From contig JAURYI010000092.1 of the NCBI GenBank assembly GCA_030654015.1, positions 22,752 through 86,751 of the forward strand: 64,000 nucleotides of DNA, read 5' to 3'. Made by a program: the position numbers and the translations under genes. Shown here piece by piece: positions 38,350-46,863 of this stretch (the stretch's first letter is position 1; every line of letters starts with the position of its first letter). The notes under the pieces were generated by a model. It was not told the origin of the DNA. It made no database searches and saw only the letters and a program-made list of their open reading frames with translations. Source of the stretch: Methylococcales bacterium (lineage in GTDB: Bacteria; Pseudomonadota; Gammaproteobacteria; Methylococcales; Methylomonadaceae).

Positions 38350-38787
38350 TTAATCCCGCAACGGTGTCACCTTACCTGTTGCCTTGAATTCGCGGTAATC
38401 GGCTATCACTTGCGCGTGGTCGAATGCCAGTACCTCAGGCAAATTATCCAGCGTATAAATGCCGAAGTTTTTCGCATCATCTGCCGCCATCGGCATTCCT
38501 GTGGCTTCGGCAACGTACACCGCTGTGACGGTGTGTCCGCGTGCATCCCGTTTGGGATTGGAATAAATACCCAGCAACGCGGTTAAGGTCACATCGAGAC
38601 AGGTTTCTTCTTTCGCTTCACGCACGGCGGCGTGTTCAACGGTTTCGCCGACATCGACAAAACCGCCGGGAATTGCCCAGCCGAACGGTTCATAAGCGCG
38701 TTCGATTAATACAAACGGACGGTCTGGCTGGTCGATAAGTTCAATGATAATGTCAGCGGCGATTAAGGGAGTAATGGGTTTTGCCAT
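38350..38787 (-). CDS. NUDIX hydrolase
   Basis: 145 residues with a complete Nudix box near residues 41-63: GGFVDVGETVEHAAVREAKE followed by ETCLDV. The family cleaves nucleoside diphosphates linked to another group using Mg2+. The C-terminal VLAFDHAQVIADY is like ADP-ribose pyrophosphatase/orphan Nudix proteins, but the substrate cannot be assigned. It is 12 bases downstream of cinA; a pairing of Nudix and CinA/PncC would fit pyridine-nucleotide repair (inference). Confidence 0.9.
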   Translation of the reverse strand: MAKPITPLIAADIIIELIDQPDRPFVLIERAYEPFGWAIPGGFVDVGETVEHAAVREAKEETCLDVTLTALLGIYSNPKRDARGHTVTAVYVAEATGMPMAADDAKNFGIYTLDNLPEVLAFDHAQVIADYREFKATGKVTPLRD

Positions 38788-38799
38788 GAGTAGTCCTCG

Positions 38800-39969
38800 T
38801 TATAGTTTCTGTTGTAAATAGCGTCTTAATAAATCCAGTGCCGATAAGGCGGACTGGTGTTGTTTGCGTTTTAACGCGCCAGCAATGGTTTGAGTAGTTG
38901 CATAAAAACCGTGCGGGGTTACTAAACCGTTATGCAGTATCATCACGCCGTTTTTGTCGCCTGTGTAAAGCTGAACGAGGGCAAAAGTCGCGCCGCTGGT
39001 TGTTTGTAATTCTAACGCGAGTGCCTGTAAATCGGTTTGTTCTGTGCTGATGAGTGCAGGTTGATAACGCGCTTCCAGCAGCCAGTCTGCACCGATACAT
39101 AAACTGGTCAATAAGCCGCAACTGACGGTTTCAATCACTGCCAAGGTAGAGCCGCCCTGCGTCATGAGGTCATTTAAGACCGAGATTAAATCGCTGTTGG
39201 TTTCGCGGGTGTGGTCAATGGCAAATACGGTATCGCCCAATTGCGCGGCGATTTGATTCACTAATGCGGCTTTTTCGCTTTCAGCGTAGGCAAACGGAAA
39301 TAATAGTTTGGTTTGTACTTCGCCCAGTTCGGCGCGATAGCCCAGTTGTACGTCGTCAGGAATGGCAATGCTGTTCATCAGCTCTTGAATAGCTGATTCA
39401 CCGATACCGAGTGTTCTGAGTGTGGTTAAATTACTGGGTTGTAATGCAAAGCGTTCGCTTAGTTGCGGCTGAACTTTATGGGTGTACATCGGTTTCATTT
39501 CCGACGGCACACCTGGCATAAACACAAACCAGCACCGCCCGACCTGCACAGCAAAACCGGGTGCTGTGCCGTATTCATTATCCAGTCGCTGCGCACCTTG
39601 CGGTAATAACGCCTGTTTACCGTTTGATGCTGGCATCACGCGCTGCCGATGGGCAAAAAACTGTTCGATGTGTGCGAGTGCCTCGGTATCCAACGTCAAC
39701 GGCAGATTAAACGCCGTCGCCACTGCCTCAGCGGTTAAATCATCGGTGGTGGGCCCAAGTCCGCCCGTACAAAGGCAACAATCAGCCCGTTGCGCAATTT
39801 CGCCCAGCAAGGTAATCAAGTCCTCTATTCTGTCGCCGACTGTGGTGTGACGTGCGACATTGAAGCCCAATGATACTGCTTGTTGCGCTAACCACGCGGC
39901 ATTGGTATCGACGATTTGCCCTGTAACAACTTCATCACCTTGCGAAAATATTTCTAGTCGTGGATTCAT
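38800..39969 (-). CDS. cinA: CinA-family protein (nicotinamide-nucleotide amidase / competence-damage protein)
   Basis: About 389 residues from the ATG at 39969 (MNPRLEIFSQGDEVV). The N-terminal MoaB/MogA-like domain carries GDEVVTGQIVDTNAAWLAQ and CLCTGGLGPTTDDLTAEAVA; family members have ADP-ribose pyrophosphatase activity. The C-terminal CinA/PncC deamidase domain is recognisable (GGSTLAVIETVSCGLL) but looks worn: the usual AESCTGG block reads VIETVSCGLL, so the nicotinamide mononucleotide deamidase activity may be reduced or lost. Confidence 0.85.
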   Translation of the reverse strand: MNPRLEIFSQGDEVVTGQIVDTNAAWLAQQAVSLGFNVARHTTVGDRIEDLITLLGEIAQRADCCLCTGGLGPTTDDLTAEAVATAFNLPLTLDTEALAHIEQFFAHRQRVMPASNGKQALLPQGAQRLDNEYGTAPGFAVQVGRCWFVFMPGVPSEMKPMYTHKVQPQLSERFALQPSNLTTLRTLGIGESAIQELMNSIAIPDDVQLGYRAELGEVQTKLLFPFAYAESEKAALVNQIAAQLGDTVFAIDHTRETNSDLISVLNDLMTQGGSTLAVIETVSCGLLTSLCIGADWLLEARYQPALISTEQTDLQALALELQTTSGATFALVQLYTGDKNGVMILHNGLVTPHGFYATTQTIAGALKRKQHQSALSALDLLRRYLQQKL

Positions 39970-40095
39970 GTAAAAACTCATTGGATTAAATGGCTATTGA
40001 TTTACTGTTTTTTTATTCCCAACTCAGGTTATCCTAACAACAAAAAAACGCAACGCAATAACTGCGCTCACTGTGAATAATTTGATAGGATTTTT

Positions 40096-41064
40096 ATGCT
40101 GGACAGTCATCCGCGCACCCAATTGTGCTTGATGCTTAAACAATACGGTCAGATTATCATGACTGACCCCAAACGCTGTAAAGCTCTATTAAGTGACTTA
40201 GCACCCGAACACCGCTTGGAAACCTATTTACTCATCACCGCTTTAGAACAGAAAATCACCGATGATTTGCTAAAACCTAATCATTTAATGCCTATCAACA
40301 TTCGCTTGGAACGCTTAACACAAACTTTGCGTGATGCTGTCGGTATTGAAGAAGAATACGCTTATTGGGCAGTGGAATCATGGGCATTAGCCTTGGGTAT
40401 AATTACGCAACCGTTGCCGACAGCAACACCGACCCCACCTGCTCTGCCCATTGCACCGACGATACTTTTACCGCCATCAAACCCAGCACTACCGCCTAAA
40501 CGAACGCGCCGCATCCCGACCAATGTCCTGTTTATCGCGTGGCTGCTTGCGGGTATTTTTATCATCACGGTAGTTGCATTTTCTGCAAAAACGCACTCAA
40601 ACAATAAGATGACTAAAGCACCCGTCACCACAGAACTATCAACAACGGCTGAACCCGTGGACGCAGAACCAAGCGATCCGTGGACACAAAACAACTTAGG
40701 GGACTTGTATTATGACGGTCGCAGCGGCTTTGCAGTGGACTACCAACAAGCGGCACAATGGTATCGTAAAGCCGCCGAACAAGGCAGCATCGCAGGACAA
40801 TGCAATTTAGGTTTTATGTATGCCAACGGTTACGGCGTAACGAAAGATTATCAGCAGGCGGTGTATTGGTATCGCAAAGCCGCTGAACAAGGCAGTACCG
40901 ATGGGCAGAATAATTTAGGGGTGATGTATGAAAATGGCTACGGTGTAACGAAAGACAGCCAGCAAGCCGAACTTTGGTATCGCAAAGCCATTGAACAAGG
41001 GCATTATGGCGCACAGGAATCATTAAAACACCTGCTTGAAAGCAGTAATGCCATTAACAATTAA
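40096..41064 (+). CDS. Sel1-repeat membrane protein
   Basis: 322 residues. The N-terminal 105 residues (AHRLETYLLITALEQKI-like helical region) form a cytoplasmic domain often placed ahead of Sel1 repeats. A proline-rich stretch and one membrane segment (NVLFIAWLLAGIFIITVVAFSA, about 145-166) follow. Three Sel1-like tetratricopeptide repeats fill the end: AAQWYRKAAEQGSIAGQCNLG, AVYWYRKAAEQGSTDGQNNLG and AELWYRKAIEQGHYGAQESL. They probably mediate protein contacts in the periplasm. A ribosome site GATAGGA precedes the ATG. No enzymatic function is suggested. Confidence 0.83.
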   Translation: MLDSHPRTQLCLMLKQYGQIIMTDPKRCKALLSDLAPEHRLETYLLITALEQKITDDLLKPNHLMPINIRLERLTQTLRDAVGIEEEYAYWAVESWALALGIITQPLPTATPTPPALPIAPTILLPPSNPALPPKRTRRIPTNVLFIAWLLAGIFIITVVAFSAKTHSNNKMTKAPVTTELSTTAEPVDAEPSDPWTQNNLGDLYYDGRSGFAVDYQQAAQWYRKAAEQGSIAGQCNLGFMYANGYGVTKDYQQAVYWYRKAAEQGSTDGQNNLGVMYENGYGVTKDSQQAELWYRKAIEQGHYGAQESLKHLLESSNAINN

Positions 41065-41474
41065 GGCTTGAATCTGTTTAACAAATCCTCTACTTCATCG
41101 GCATAATCAATAAAAAAAGCAGACTGTGGTTGCTGCAAAAAACGTGTATAGCCATCTATAACATTAGTATCGGTCGCATCAAGCCTGTTAAAACCCATCG
41201 TCCAATCTGAAAAACGCCTTTGTTGAATTGAATTTTTATATACCAATATCACGTCCCGATGCCGCTCATCTTTTGCAATGGTGGTATAGAGATTTTCGAT
41301 TGTCTCCAGCTCGCCTTCAAGTGCCTGTATAAAAAATCCATCACGGTATAGAAGCATCCCCGTAATCGCTGCTTTTTCATTTTTAGGTCTGGCTTTTTTA
41401 AGCATGGCTTCCAAGTGTTTATCAGACATTTCCTGATTGGCAATGCTGACATAAACAAGACAATAAAGTGACAT
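41061..41474 (-). CDS. BLUF-domain blue-light photoreceptor
   Basis: 137 residues, a stand-alone short BLUF protein. The flavin-binding signature residues are all in place: Y8 (CLVYVS), N32 (PKNEKAAITG) and Q50 (FFIQALEG), with the semi-conserved W in FSDWTMGF. FAD bound here changes its hydrogen bonding on blue light and alters a partner protein's activity. No output domain is attached, so a partner is needed. The neighbours (Sel1 protein, convergent and overlapping by four bases; MfnE-like kinase) do not suggest one. Confidence 0.92.
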   Translation of the reverse strand: MSLYCLVYVSIANQEMSDKHLEAMLKKARPKNEKAAITGMLLYRDGFFIQALEGELETIENLYTTIAKDERHRDVILVYKNSIQQRRFSDWTMGFNRLDATDTNVIDGYTRFLQQPQSAFFIDYADEVEDLLNRFKP

Positions 41475-41633
41475 GGATAATCCTCAGTGATATGAATAAT
41501 TTTCTTGTTTTACGGCACTATGTGGACATTAAAGGTATCGACGCTAACGATAACAAATACACAGACATTCACACAAAGGCACGCAATTATTATACTGGCT
41601 TTCATGTTGATTTTAAAAGAGAGGGTATCCACA

Positions 41634-42185
41634 TTAGAGACACTGTTGGTTAATCACCCGAACAGTGAATGCACTGTTTGCCACGCACTCACAAAACGCC
41701 TTATCAACAATGCCTCGTTCAGCCAGTTGCGCTAAGCTGAGCGTGTCATCAATCGCCGCTGATTTAATCACCAGCAGTTCATCGGCAGACAGCCTATCAG
41801 CCAACCACGCGGCAAGACTGTCGGAAGTTATATCCCACGTTGCGGGAACACCTGCGTTATTTAATTCGTCAATATCAGGCGACCACACGATAATGTTTGA
41901 CGGGCTTTGTTGAATGGCACGCACTGAATGCGCAAGCTCAACATCCGCTTGCAAACCTTTCACCAACCACGCCATTTGCTGCATGGCTAACAATGCCATT
42001 GCATGAGCGCATTCATCGTTAAATTGCCAGTGTTGCTGGGTAATTCGCACTTGTTCGGCAAAGACACCGCCGCCTGTCACGATGACTACTTTTTGATTGT
42101 GATACTGTTGCTCGATGCGATTGAGGCAATGCAACAGCGTTTTCGCGCTTTCTAAACTGCCGCCTAGTTTGATAACCAGCATCAC
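41634..42185 (-). CDS. Amino-acid-kinase fold protein, MfnE-like
   Basis: 183 residues, short for the amino acid kinase superfamily. N-terminal VIKLGGSL and VVIVTGGGVFAEQV are the phosphate-binding glycine loops, and LLVIKSAAID supplies the usual later lysine. The size and shape resemble the aspartokinase-like proteins of tetrahydromethanopterin/methanofuran gene sets, where MfnE phosphorylates a furan precursor phosphate. The start overlaps the pabB stop by four bases. pABA from PabB also feeds methanopterin synthesis, so the pairing fits C1 metabolism. The enzyme assignment is inference; an uncharacterised uridylate- or aspartate-kinase relative is the alternative. Confidence 0.6.
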   Translation of the reverse strand: MMLVIKLGGSLESAKTLLHCLNRIEQQYHNQKVVIVTGGGVFAEQVRITQQHWQFNDECAHAMALLAMQQMAWLVKGLQADVELAHSVRAIQQSPSNIIVWSPDIDELNNAGVPATWDITSDSLAAWLADRLSADELLVIKSAAIDDTLSLAQLAERGIVDKAFCECVANSAFTVRVINQQCL

Positions 42186-43552
42186 ACGCTAAAGTGCTTT
42201 AACACATCCAACAACGCGGCGGCTTTATCAAAACATTCTTGATATTCTTCTTCCATCACCGAATCGTTGACGATGCCGCCACCTGCCCAAAAACGGATGT
42301 TGTTATTAGAATGTACCAGCGTGCGGATTGCGATATTGGTATCCATATTGCCGTTAAAACCGATATAACCAATCGACCCACAATACACACCGCGCCGATT
42401 TGGTTCAATTTCTTCAATCACTTCCATTGCACGGATTTTCGGTGCGCCTGTGATTGACCCACCTGGAAAACAGCTTTTTAATAAATCCAGCGCGTGTTGA
42501 TTGTCGGCGAGTACGCCTGTGACTGTGCTGACCAGATGATGAACGGTGGTGTAGGTTTCCACATCAAAAATCACAGGAACTTTTACTTCGGTACAGGTTT
42601 TACTGATGTCATTACGCAATAAATCGACAATCATTACATTTTCAGCGCGGTCTTTTTGGCTGGTGACTAGCAGGTGTTTTTGTTGTTCATCTTCTGCTTC
42701 GTCCAGTTTGCGCGGACGTGTGCCTTTAATGGGTTTGGTTTCTACGATGCCATTCTTCAAACGCAAAAAACGCTCAGGTGACGAGCTGAGTATTTGTACT
42801 TCAGGCAAATTCAAGTAAGCACTGAACGGCGCGGCGTTTAACTCGCGTAAGACTTGATATGCCGTCCACGGATTACCAGCACAACTCGCCGCAAACCGTT
42901 GTGTTAAATTCACCTGATAACAATCGCCTTCTTTCAGATAATGCTTAATGCGATCGAAGGCTGTGCGGTAACGCGCCAGATCCATATTGGATTGTACAGG
43001 GCTGGTCACTTGAAATGCGTCGGGATTTTGCGTGGTGGGTAAGTGGCTGAACTGCTGTATTAATGCTTGCCAGTTTGCGTCCTCAATTTGTTGCCCGACC
43101 AAATAACTTTGCTGTTGTCGATGGTCAACAATCACTGCCCACGCATAAATGCCTACCGCCATTTCGGCAATCTGTTCGGCATCTTCCGCCGATACGGGCA
43201 GGTGTTCCAATCGCCGCGCTAAATCATAAGAAAAATAACCGATAGCACCGCCGTTAAACGGTAAATCAGCCAACTCACTATTAGCCACAGGCAGGAGCTG
43301 TTGTTTAATTAACGCAAACGGGTCATCTGTGGAGTAAGTGACGTTACCTTGTTGCGTTATTTGGGTATGGTCGCCATGCGTGACTAGGGTGCAAACAGGC
43401 TCAGCGGCGATGATGTCATAACGCCCTTGCTGGCTGTGCGGATAACCGCTATCCAGAAACACCGCCCACTGTTGATGAGCAATAGGAGAAAACAGTGCGG
43501 CACTGTCAGAAAAATAAGGCAGTACGGTAATAAGGGGTTTTGGTGATGGCAT
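42182..43552 (-). CDS. pabB: Aminodeoxychorismate synthase component I
   Basis: 456 residues. The C-terminal chorismate-binding domain is complete: KPIKGTRPRKLDEAEDEQQ with the PIKGT lysine typical of PabB, DRAENVMIVDLLRNDISK, CFPGGSITGAPKIRAMEVI and the last GGGIVNDS. With a PabA amidotransferase it converts chorismate to 4-amino-4-deoxychorismate on the way to p-aminobenzoate. The PIKG lysine distinguishes it from anthranilate synthase. Translationally coupled to the MfnE-like gene. Confidence 0.92.
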   Translation of the reverse strand: MPSPKPLITVLPYFSDSAALFSPIAHQQWAVFLDSGYPHSQQGRYDIIAAEPVCTLVTHGDHTQITQQGNVTYSTDDPFALIKQQLLPVANSELADLPFNGGAIGYFSYDLARRLEHLPVSAEDAEQIAEMAVGIYAWAVIVDHRQQQSYLVGQQIEDANWQALIQQFSHLPTTQNPDAFQVTSPVQSNMDLARYRTAFDRIKHYLKEGDCYQVNLTQRFAASCAGNPWTAYQVLRELNAAPFSAYLNLPEVQILSSSPERFLRLKNGIVETKPIKGTRPRKLDEAEDEQQKHLLVTSQKDRAENVMIVDLLRNDISKTCTEVKVPVIFDVETYTTVHHLVSTVTGVLADNQHALDLLKSCFPGGSITGAPKIRAMEVIEEIEPNRRGVYCGSIGYIGFNGNMDTNIAIRTLVHSNNNIRFWAGGGIVNDSVMEEEYQECFDKAAALLDVLKHFSV

Positions 43553-43583
43553 TTAGATTGAATGTTAAAAATTCAGGGGAGTT

Positions 43584-43620
43584 TGTAGGTTGGATTAGCG
43601 ACAGCGTAACCCAACATGAT
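43584..43620. repeat. Intergenic inverted repeat (GTAGGTTGGATTAGCG type)
   Basis: GTAGGTTGGATTAGCG...CGTAACCCAACA is a stem-loop of the widespread GTAGGTTGGGTT...AACCCAAC class. It separates pabB from the RelE-type module. Confidence 0.5.
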
Positions 43621-43646
43621 GGACTTAAATGCCTACTAACTTACCG

Positions 43647-43916
43647 TTAATAAACGTCATCATGGCTTCCTATATCAACTAATACAATAGTTTCATCTTG
43701 TATTAAAAAGACACAAATAATTTTGTATTCATAGGTTAGGCTACAAGAATAAAATTCACTAAGTTCACCTTTTAACTTATGTGTTTTTAATGACGAATCA
43801 AATGGATTGGTTTTTAGCTTGGTTAATAGGTTGGCATATTTATCAACTAAGTGCGTGTGTTTTTTAAAAAACTTTCGTTCCTTGCGTTGATAATTGTCGT
43901 CTTTAACTAATTTCAT
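43647..43916 (-). CDS. RelE/YafQ-type mRNA interferase toxin
   Basis: 89 residues, the usual size of RelE-superfamily toxins that cut mRNA on the ribosome. Seen: basic N-terminal helices (NYQRKERKFFKKH), TNPFDSSLKTHKLKGELSEF matching the L-x-G-x-x-x-x-x-R/S region, and the strand pair EYKIICVFLI/ETIVLVDIGSHDDVY with the late glycine-histidine-aspartate. The gene overlaps the end of its presumed antitoxin by 14 bases. Confidence 0.82.
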   Translation of the reverse strand: MKLVKDDNYQRKERKFFKKHTHLVDKYANLLTKLKTNPFDSSLKTHKLKGELSEFYSCSLTYEYKIICVFLIQDETIVLVDIGSHDDVY

Positions 43917-44163
43917 TTTTTAAATTTTGAATATACGAATCTATATCAGTTATTTCACTAAAACCAGAAAAATCGCCTTGTTTTATTTTTTCCAACGTGT
44001 TAAAGCATATACTTTTATCTATTGTAAAATCATTTGTTTGAGAAGATTGTTGTGCGGTTTCGCTGCTCAGTCCTAATCTAAAATAATGAATAAGGTCGTA
44101 GAGTTCAATGAGTTTAGCTTCGGGTATATATTTCAATTCGTTAATAATATCGTCTTGAATCAT
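43903..44163 (-). CDS. Presumed antitoxin of the RelE-type module
   Basis: 86 residues from the ATG at 44163 (MIQDDIINELKYIPEAK). The start IIN...LKYIPEAKLIELYDLIHYF is typical of short antitoxins and hypothetical partner proteins encoded ahead of RelE/ParE toxins. The C-terminal half (GFSEITDIDSYIQNLKNEI) would wrap the toxin. No DNA-binding domain is obvious. Assignment rests on position. Confidence 0.65.
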   Translation of the reverse strand: MIQDDIINELKYIPEAKLIELYDLIHYFRLGLSSETAQQSSQTNDFTIDKSICFNTLEKIKQGDFSGFSEITDIDSYIQNLKNEIS

Positions 44164-44228
44164 GGTGTAATTGCTCTGTGCATATAGGATGGACTGATGT
44201 ACGAAGTTCGTCAATCGTGATTGAATAG

Positions 44229-45188
44229 CTATTTAGCAATAAACTGCCCAAATGCGCGGCTGCCGCGACCTGTGGCAATGGTTTCTTTGACTTGCAGGGT
44301 TTTGGCATCCAATACGGAAACATTTTTATCAAACCAGTTTGCCACATAAATGTGGCGGTCATCGGTGTGCGTGCCGATACCTTCGGGCTTTTCGCCGACT
44401 TCAATCAAGCCGATGTTGGTTAGGGTTTCAGTATCAATGACGGACACAGTGCCATCATCCATGTTGGTGACGAATAAGCGGCTGTCATTTAACGCCAGTG
44501 CAGCCGCGTAGGGCAATGCACCGACTTTAACGGTGGTAATTGGTTTCATTTGCGGCGTTTCCAGCACGGTGACATCATCACTTTCGACATTCACTGCGTA
44601 CACGCGCGTACCTGTTGAGTCTATCGCCAAACCAAACGGATGTTGACCGACAGGGATAGTTTTTTTGACGGTCAGTGTATGCGTGTCTATCTGCGAAACT
44701 GAGTTATCCAAGCGGTTGGCGACATATAGCCAGTGGTTATCAGGGCTGACGACCAGCCCTGACGGTGACTTACCTACCGTGATGGTTTTGATAATTTCCA
44801 AGCTGTCCGCGTCCAGCACGGATACTGTGTTGACAAACCAATCGGCGACATACAGGCGTTTACCATCGGGCGCGGCGGTGATGCCTAACGCGCCATTGCT
44901 GGTTTTAACGGTGCGGACAAGCTCTTGTTTTCGCGCATCCAACACCGCAAAACCTTGTGCTTCGGGTGTGCTGATATAGACTGTATCACCGTTAGGCGAT
45001 ACCGCAACGCCAGCGGGTTTGCCATTGACGGCAACGGTATTGACCACTTTATTAGTGGCGAGGTCAATAATCGACACGCTGTCGCCCAATTGGTTGCTGA
45101 TATAGGCAAACGGCGCGGCGAGCAGGGGTGCTGATACGCTTGCCATCGTCAGCGTAAGTAGTGCCATACGGTGATTCAGTCTGAACAT
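44229..45188 (-). CDS. Secreted YVTN-family beta-propeller protein
   Basis: 319 residues with a signal peptide (to SAPLLAAPFA). About seven repeats of a 42-residue blade carry the YVTN-like core: AYISNQLGDSVSIIDLATNK, LYVADWFVNTVSVLDADSLE, LYVANRLDNSVSQIDTHTL, RVYAVNVESDDVTVLE, LFVTNMDDGTVSVIDTETL, IYVANWFDKNVSVLDAKTL. It lies in the periplasm. Such propellers often accompany quinoprotein dehydrogenases or MxaD-like genes. Here it is expressed five bases after the first MxaD-like gene. A cytochrome- or quinone-related scaffold role is only inferred. Confidence 0.88.
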   Translation of the reverse strand: MFRLNHRMALLTLTMASVSAPLLAAPFAYISNQLGDSVSIIDLATNKVVNTVAVNGKPAGVAVSPNGDTVYISTPEAQGFAVLDARKQELVRTVKTSNGALGITAAPDGKRLYVADWFVNTVSVLDADSLEIIKTITVGKSPSGLVVSPDNHWLYVANRLDNSVSQIDTHTLTVKKTIPVGQHPFGLAIDSTGTRVYAVNVESDDVTVLETPQMKPITTVKVGALPYAAALALNDSRLFVTNMDDGTVSVIDTETLTNIGLIEVGEKPEGIGTHTDDRHIYVANWFDKNVSVLDAKTLQVKETIATGRGSRAFGQFIAK

Positions 45189-45192
45189 GGGG

Positions 45193-45759
45193 TTATTTCT
45201 CAGCTAATTTTTTCAGATCAATCAAACCAGTGCTGACAAAGGCTTTAACAGCGGCATTGGCAGTGGCTTCATTCATTTCTTCAGGTGGGTTGTTGTTCAT
45301 GTAAGCGCGGTAATAACCTGCTTTCCATGTCACTTCACTGTTATCGCCTTTAGGGGTTACGGTAATGGTGGCAGAAAAGTTATCAACGGGAATGGCAGGC
45401 ACTTTTTCTTCATTACCCGCATAGTTGATAGTTTTTACGGTAGTCATGCCAGTGATTTTGTACGAGTATGACATTTTGTCTTCGTTATGATTTTTTAACT
45501 CTTCGTTGACGGTGTTGCCGTCTTTTAAGGTCAATACCCGTTTGCCGCCTTTTACATTACCGCCTTCGGCTGGTGAGGTGAATACGTCAGAATGCCAAGT
45601 GGCAATGTCACCAAATTCTTTAATCAAACCCCAGACTTTTTCAGCAGGTGCATTGATAGCGATGGACTCTTCGGTGTCTTGACGCACGGGGCCGTGCGCG
45701 TTGGCGAAGCCTGTGAAGAGTAATAAGGCAGTGGCGAAGGGTAACAGGATTTTTTTCAT
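45193..45759 (-). CDS. Periplasmic SRPBCC-fold protein, MxaD-like (1)
   Basis: 188 residues. Signal peptide ending GFANA, then HGPVRQDTEESIAINAPAEK and VWGLIKEFGDIATWHSDV, the START/Bet v1-like pattern of polyketide-cyclase (SRPBCC) proteins. The mature HGPxRQ start and the KVWxLIKxFGD block resemble MxaD of methylotrophs, which assists electron transfer between methanol dehydrogenase and cytochrome cL. No dehydrogenase gene is in the window, so the partner is unknown. It is clearly paralogous to the next gene upstream. Confidence 0.72.
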   Translation of the reverse strand: MKKILLPFATALLLFTGFANAHGPVRQDTEESIAINAPAEKVWGLIKEFGDIATWHSDVFTSPAEGGNVKGGKRVLTLKDGNTVNEELKNHNEDKMSYSYKITGMTTVKTINYAGNEEKVPAIPVDNFSATITVTPKGDNSEVTWKAGYYRAYMNNNPPEEMNEATANAAVKAFVSTGLIDLKKLAEK

Positions 45760-45786
45760 AATGTGTCTCTTGAATTGGATGAGTGT

Positions 45787-45819
45787 AAACCTGCGAGGTT
45801 TTCAAAACCTCGCAGGTTT
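45787..45819. repeat. 33-bp palindrome (CCTGCGAGGTTTT family), third copy
   Basis: Half-site AAACCTGCGAGGTTTT, central C, then complement. It lies between the two MxaD-like genes. Core arms are the same as at 24452 and 35996; the outermost bases differ symmetrically, preserving pairing. Confidence 0.8.
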
Positions 45820-45833
45820 CTTTGATGCGTGGC

Positions 45834-46388
45834 TTATTTTTCAGCCAAGGCTTTCAGGTTGTTCAAACCAGTAGTAAAAATGCCTTTGATAGCGGCATTG
45901 GCAGCGGCTTCGTTCATATCTTCAGGTGGTTCGTTGTTGGTGTAGGCACGGTAATAACCTGCTTTCCAACGTACACTGGAGGTTGCGCCTTGTGCTTCTA
46001 CGGTAATGGTTGCCGAGTAGTTATCAACTGGCACAACAGGTACTTTTTCTTCTTTGCCTGCATGAGTAATAGTTTTTGCGGTACTCATGTCAGTGATTTT
46101 GTACGAATATGACATTTTTGCTTCATCGTATTTTTTCATTTCTTCGGTGATGCTGCCGCCGTCTTGCAGTGTCAATACGCGAACTGCGCCTTTTTCATTG
46201 CCGCCTTTAACGTCAGTGCTTTTAACAGGTGGCAGCCATGACATATCACCGAAATTTTTGATAATACCCCAGACTTTATCCGCAGGTGCATTGATAGTGA
46301 TGGTTTCATCGGTGTCTTGACGTACAGGGCCGTGTGCGTAAGCAAACGAGCTGAATAAGAACATTAATAAAGCAAAATAATTTTTCAT
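45834..46388 (-). CDS. Periplasmic SRPBCC-fold protein, MxaD-like (2)
   Basis: 184 residues. Signal peptide to SSFAYA, then HGPVRQDTDETITINAPADK and VWGIIKNFGDMSWLPP. It matches the downstream paralogue over its whole length (shared MSYSYKIT, EEKVP, VPVDNYSATITV, KAGYYRAY, NEPPEDMNEA). The pair arose by tandem duplication, and the third 33-bp palindrome now separates them. Same uncertain role as MxaD-like (1). Confidence 0.72.
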   Translation of the reverse strand: MKNYFALLMFLFSSFAYAHGPVRQDTDETITINAPADKVWGIIKNFGDMSWLPPVKSTDVKGGNEKGAVRVLTLQDGGSITEEMKKYDEAKMSYSYKITDMSTAKTITHAGKEEKVPVVPVDNYSATITVEAQGATSSVRWKAGYYRAYTNNEPPEDMNEAAANAAIKGIFTTGLNNLKALAEK

Positions 46389-46411
46389 GATGTTTTTCCT
46401 AAGATAAATAA

Positions 46412-46819
46412 TTAACCGCCGACTTGAGCAATCCAGTCTTGCAGGTTGTAGTAATTGGTAATACGCGCCACTTTACCTTCACGGATTTCAAAAAACGCAC
46501 CTGCGGGCAGATTGTATTTTTGTCCTTGTGCTTCGGGTAAACCTTCGTCAGTTCTTAAGTATTCGCCCAATACCACAAATTCAGCCGCCGCACGTTTGCC
46601 GTCCGCAGTTGCCATAATCACCATATCAACCAGTTGTTCTTTGTAGTTGTGGTTCATACACGCCATAAACTGAGTGAAGGCTTCTTTGCCGATTTCACGT
46701 CTGCCTTGGTTGATGTCGTGAATCACGTCATCGGTAAGCAAACTTAAAAAAGTATCCATATCGCCGCCGTTGAACGCCGCATAATAATTTTCTATCAGCT
46801 TAATGCTGTCTTGGTTCAT
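46412..46819 (-). CDS. NTF2-like / SnoaL-type (ketosteroid isomerase family) protein
   Basis: 135 residues in the NTF2 cone fold pattern: IKLIENYYAAFNGGDMDTFLSLLTDD early, FTQFMACMNHNY in the middle, and FFEIREGKVARITNYYNLQDWIAQVGG at the end. The family covers small-molecule isomerases, hydrolases and binding proteins, so no substrate can be given. It lies 23 bases upstream of the second MxaD-like gene on the same strand and may be in one transcript with that group. Confidence 0.85.
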   Translation of the reverse strand: MNQDSIKLIENYYAAFNGGDMDTFLSLLTDDVIHDINQGRREIGKEAFTQFMACMNHNYKEQLVDMVIMATADGKRAAAEFVVLGEYLRTDEGLPEAQGQKYNLPAGAFFEIREGKVARITNYYNLQDWIAQVGG

Positions 46820-46863
46820 AGTGAACTCCTCAAGATGGTTAGTAAAAACCGACTATTTTATAG

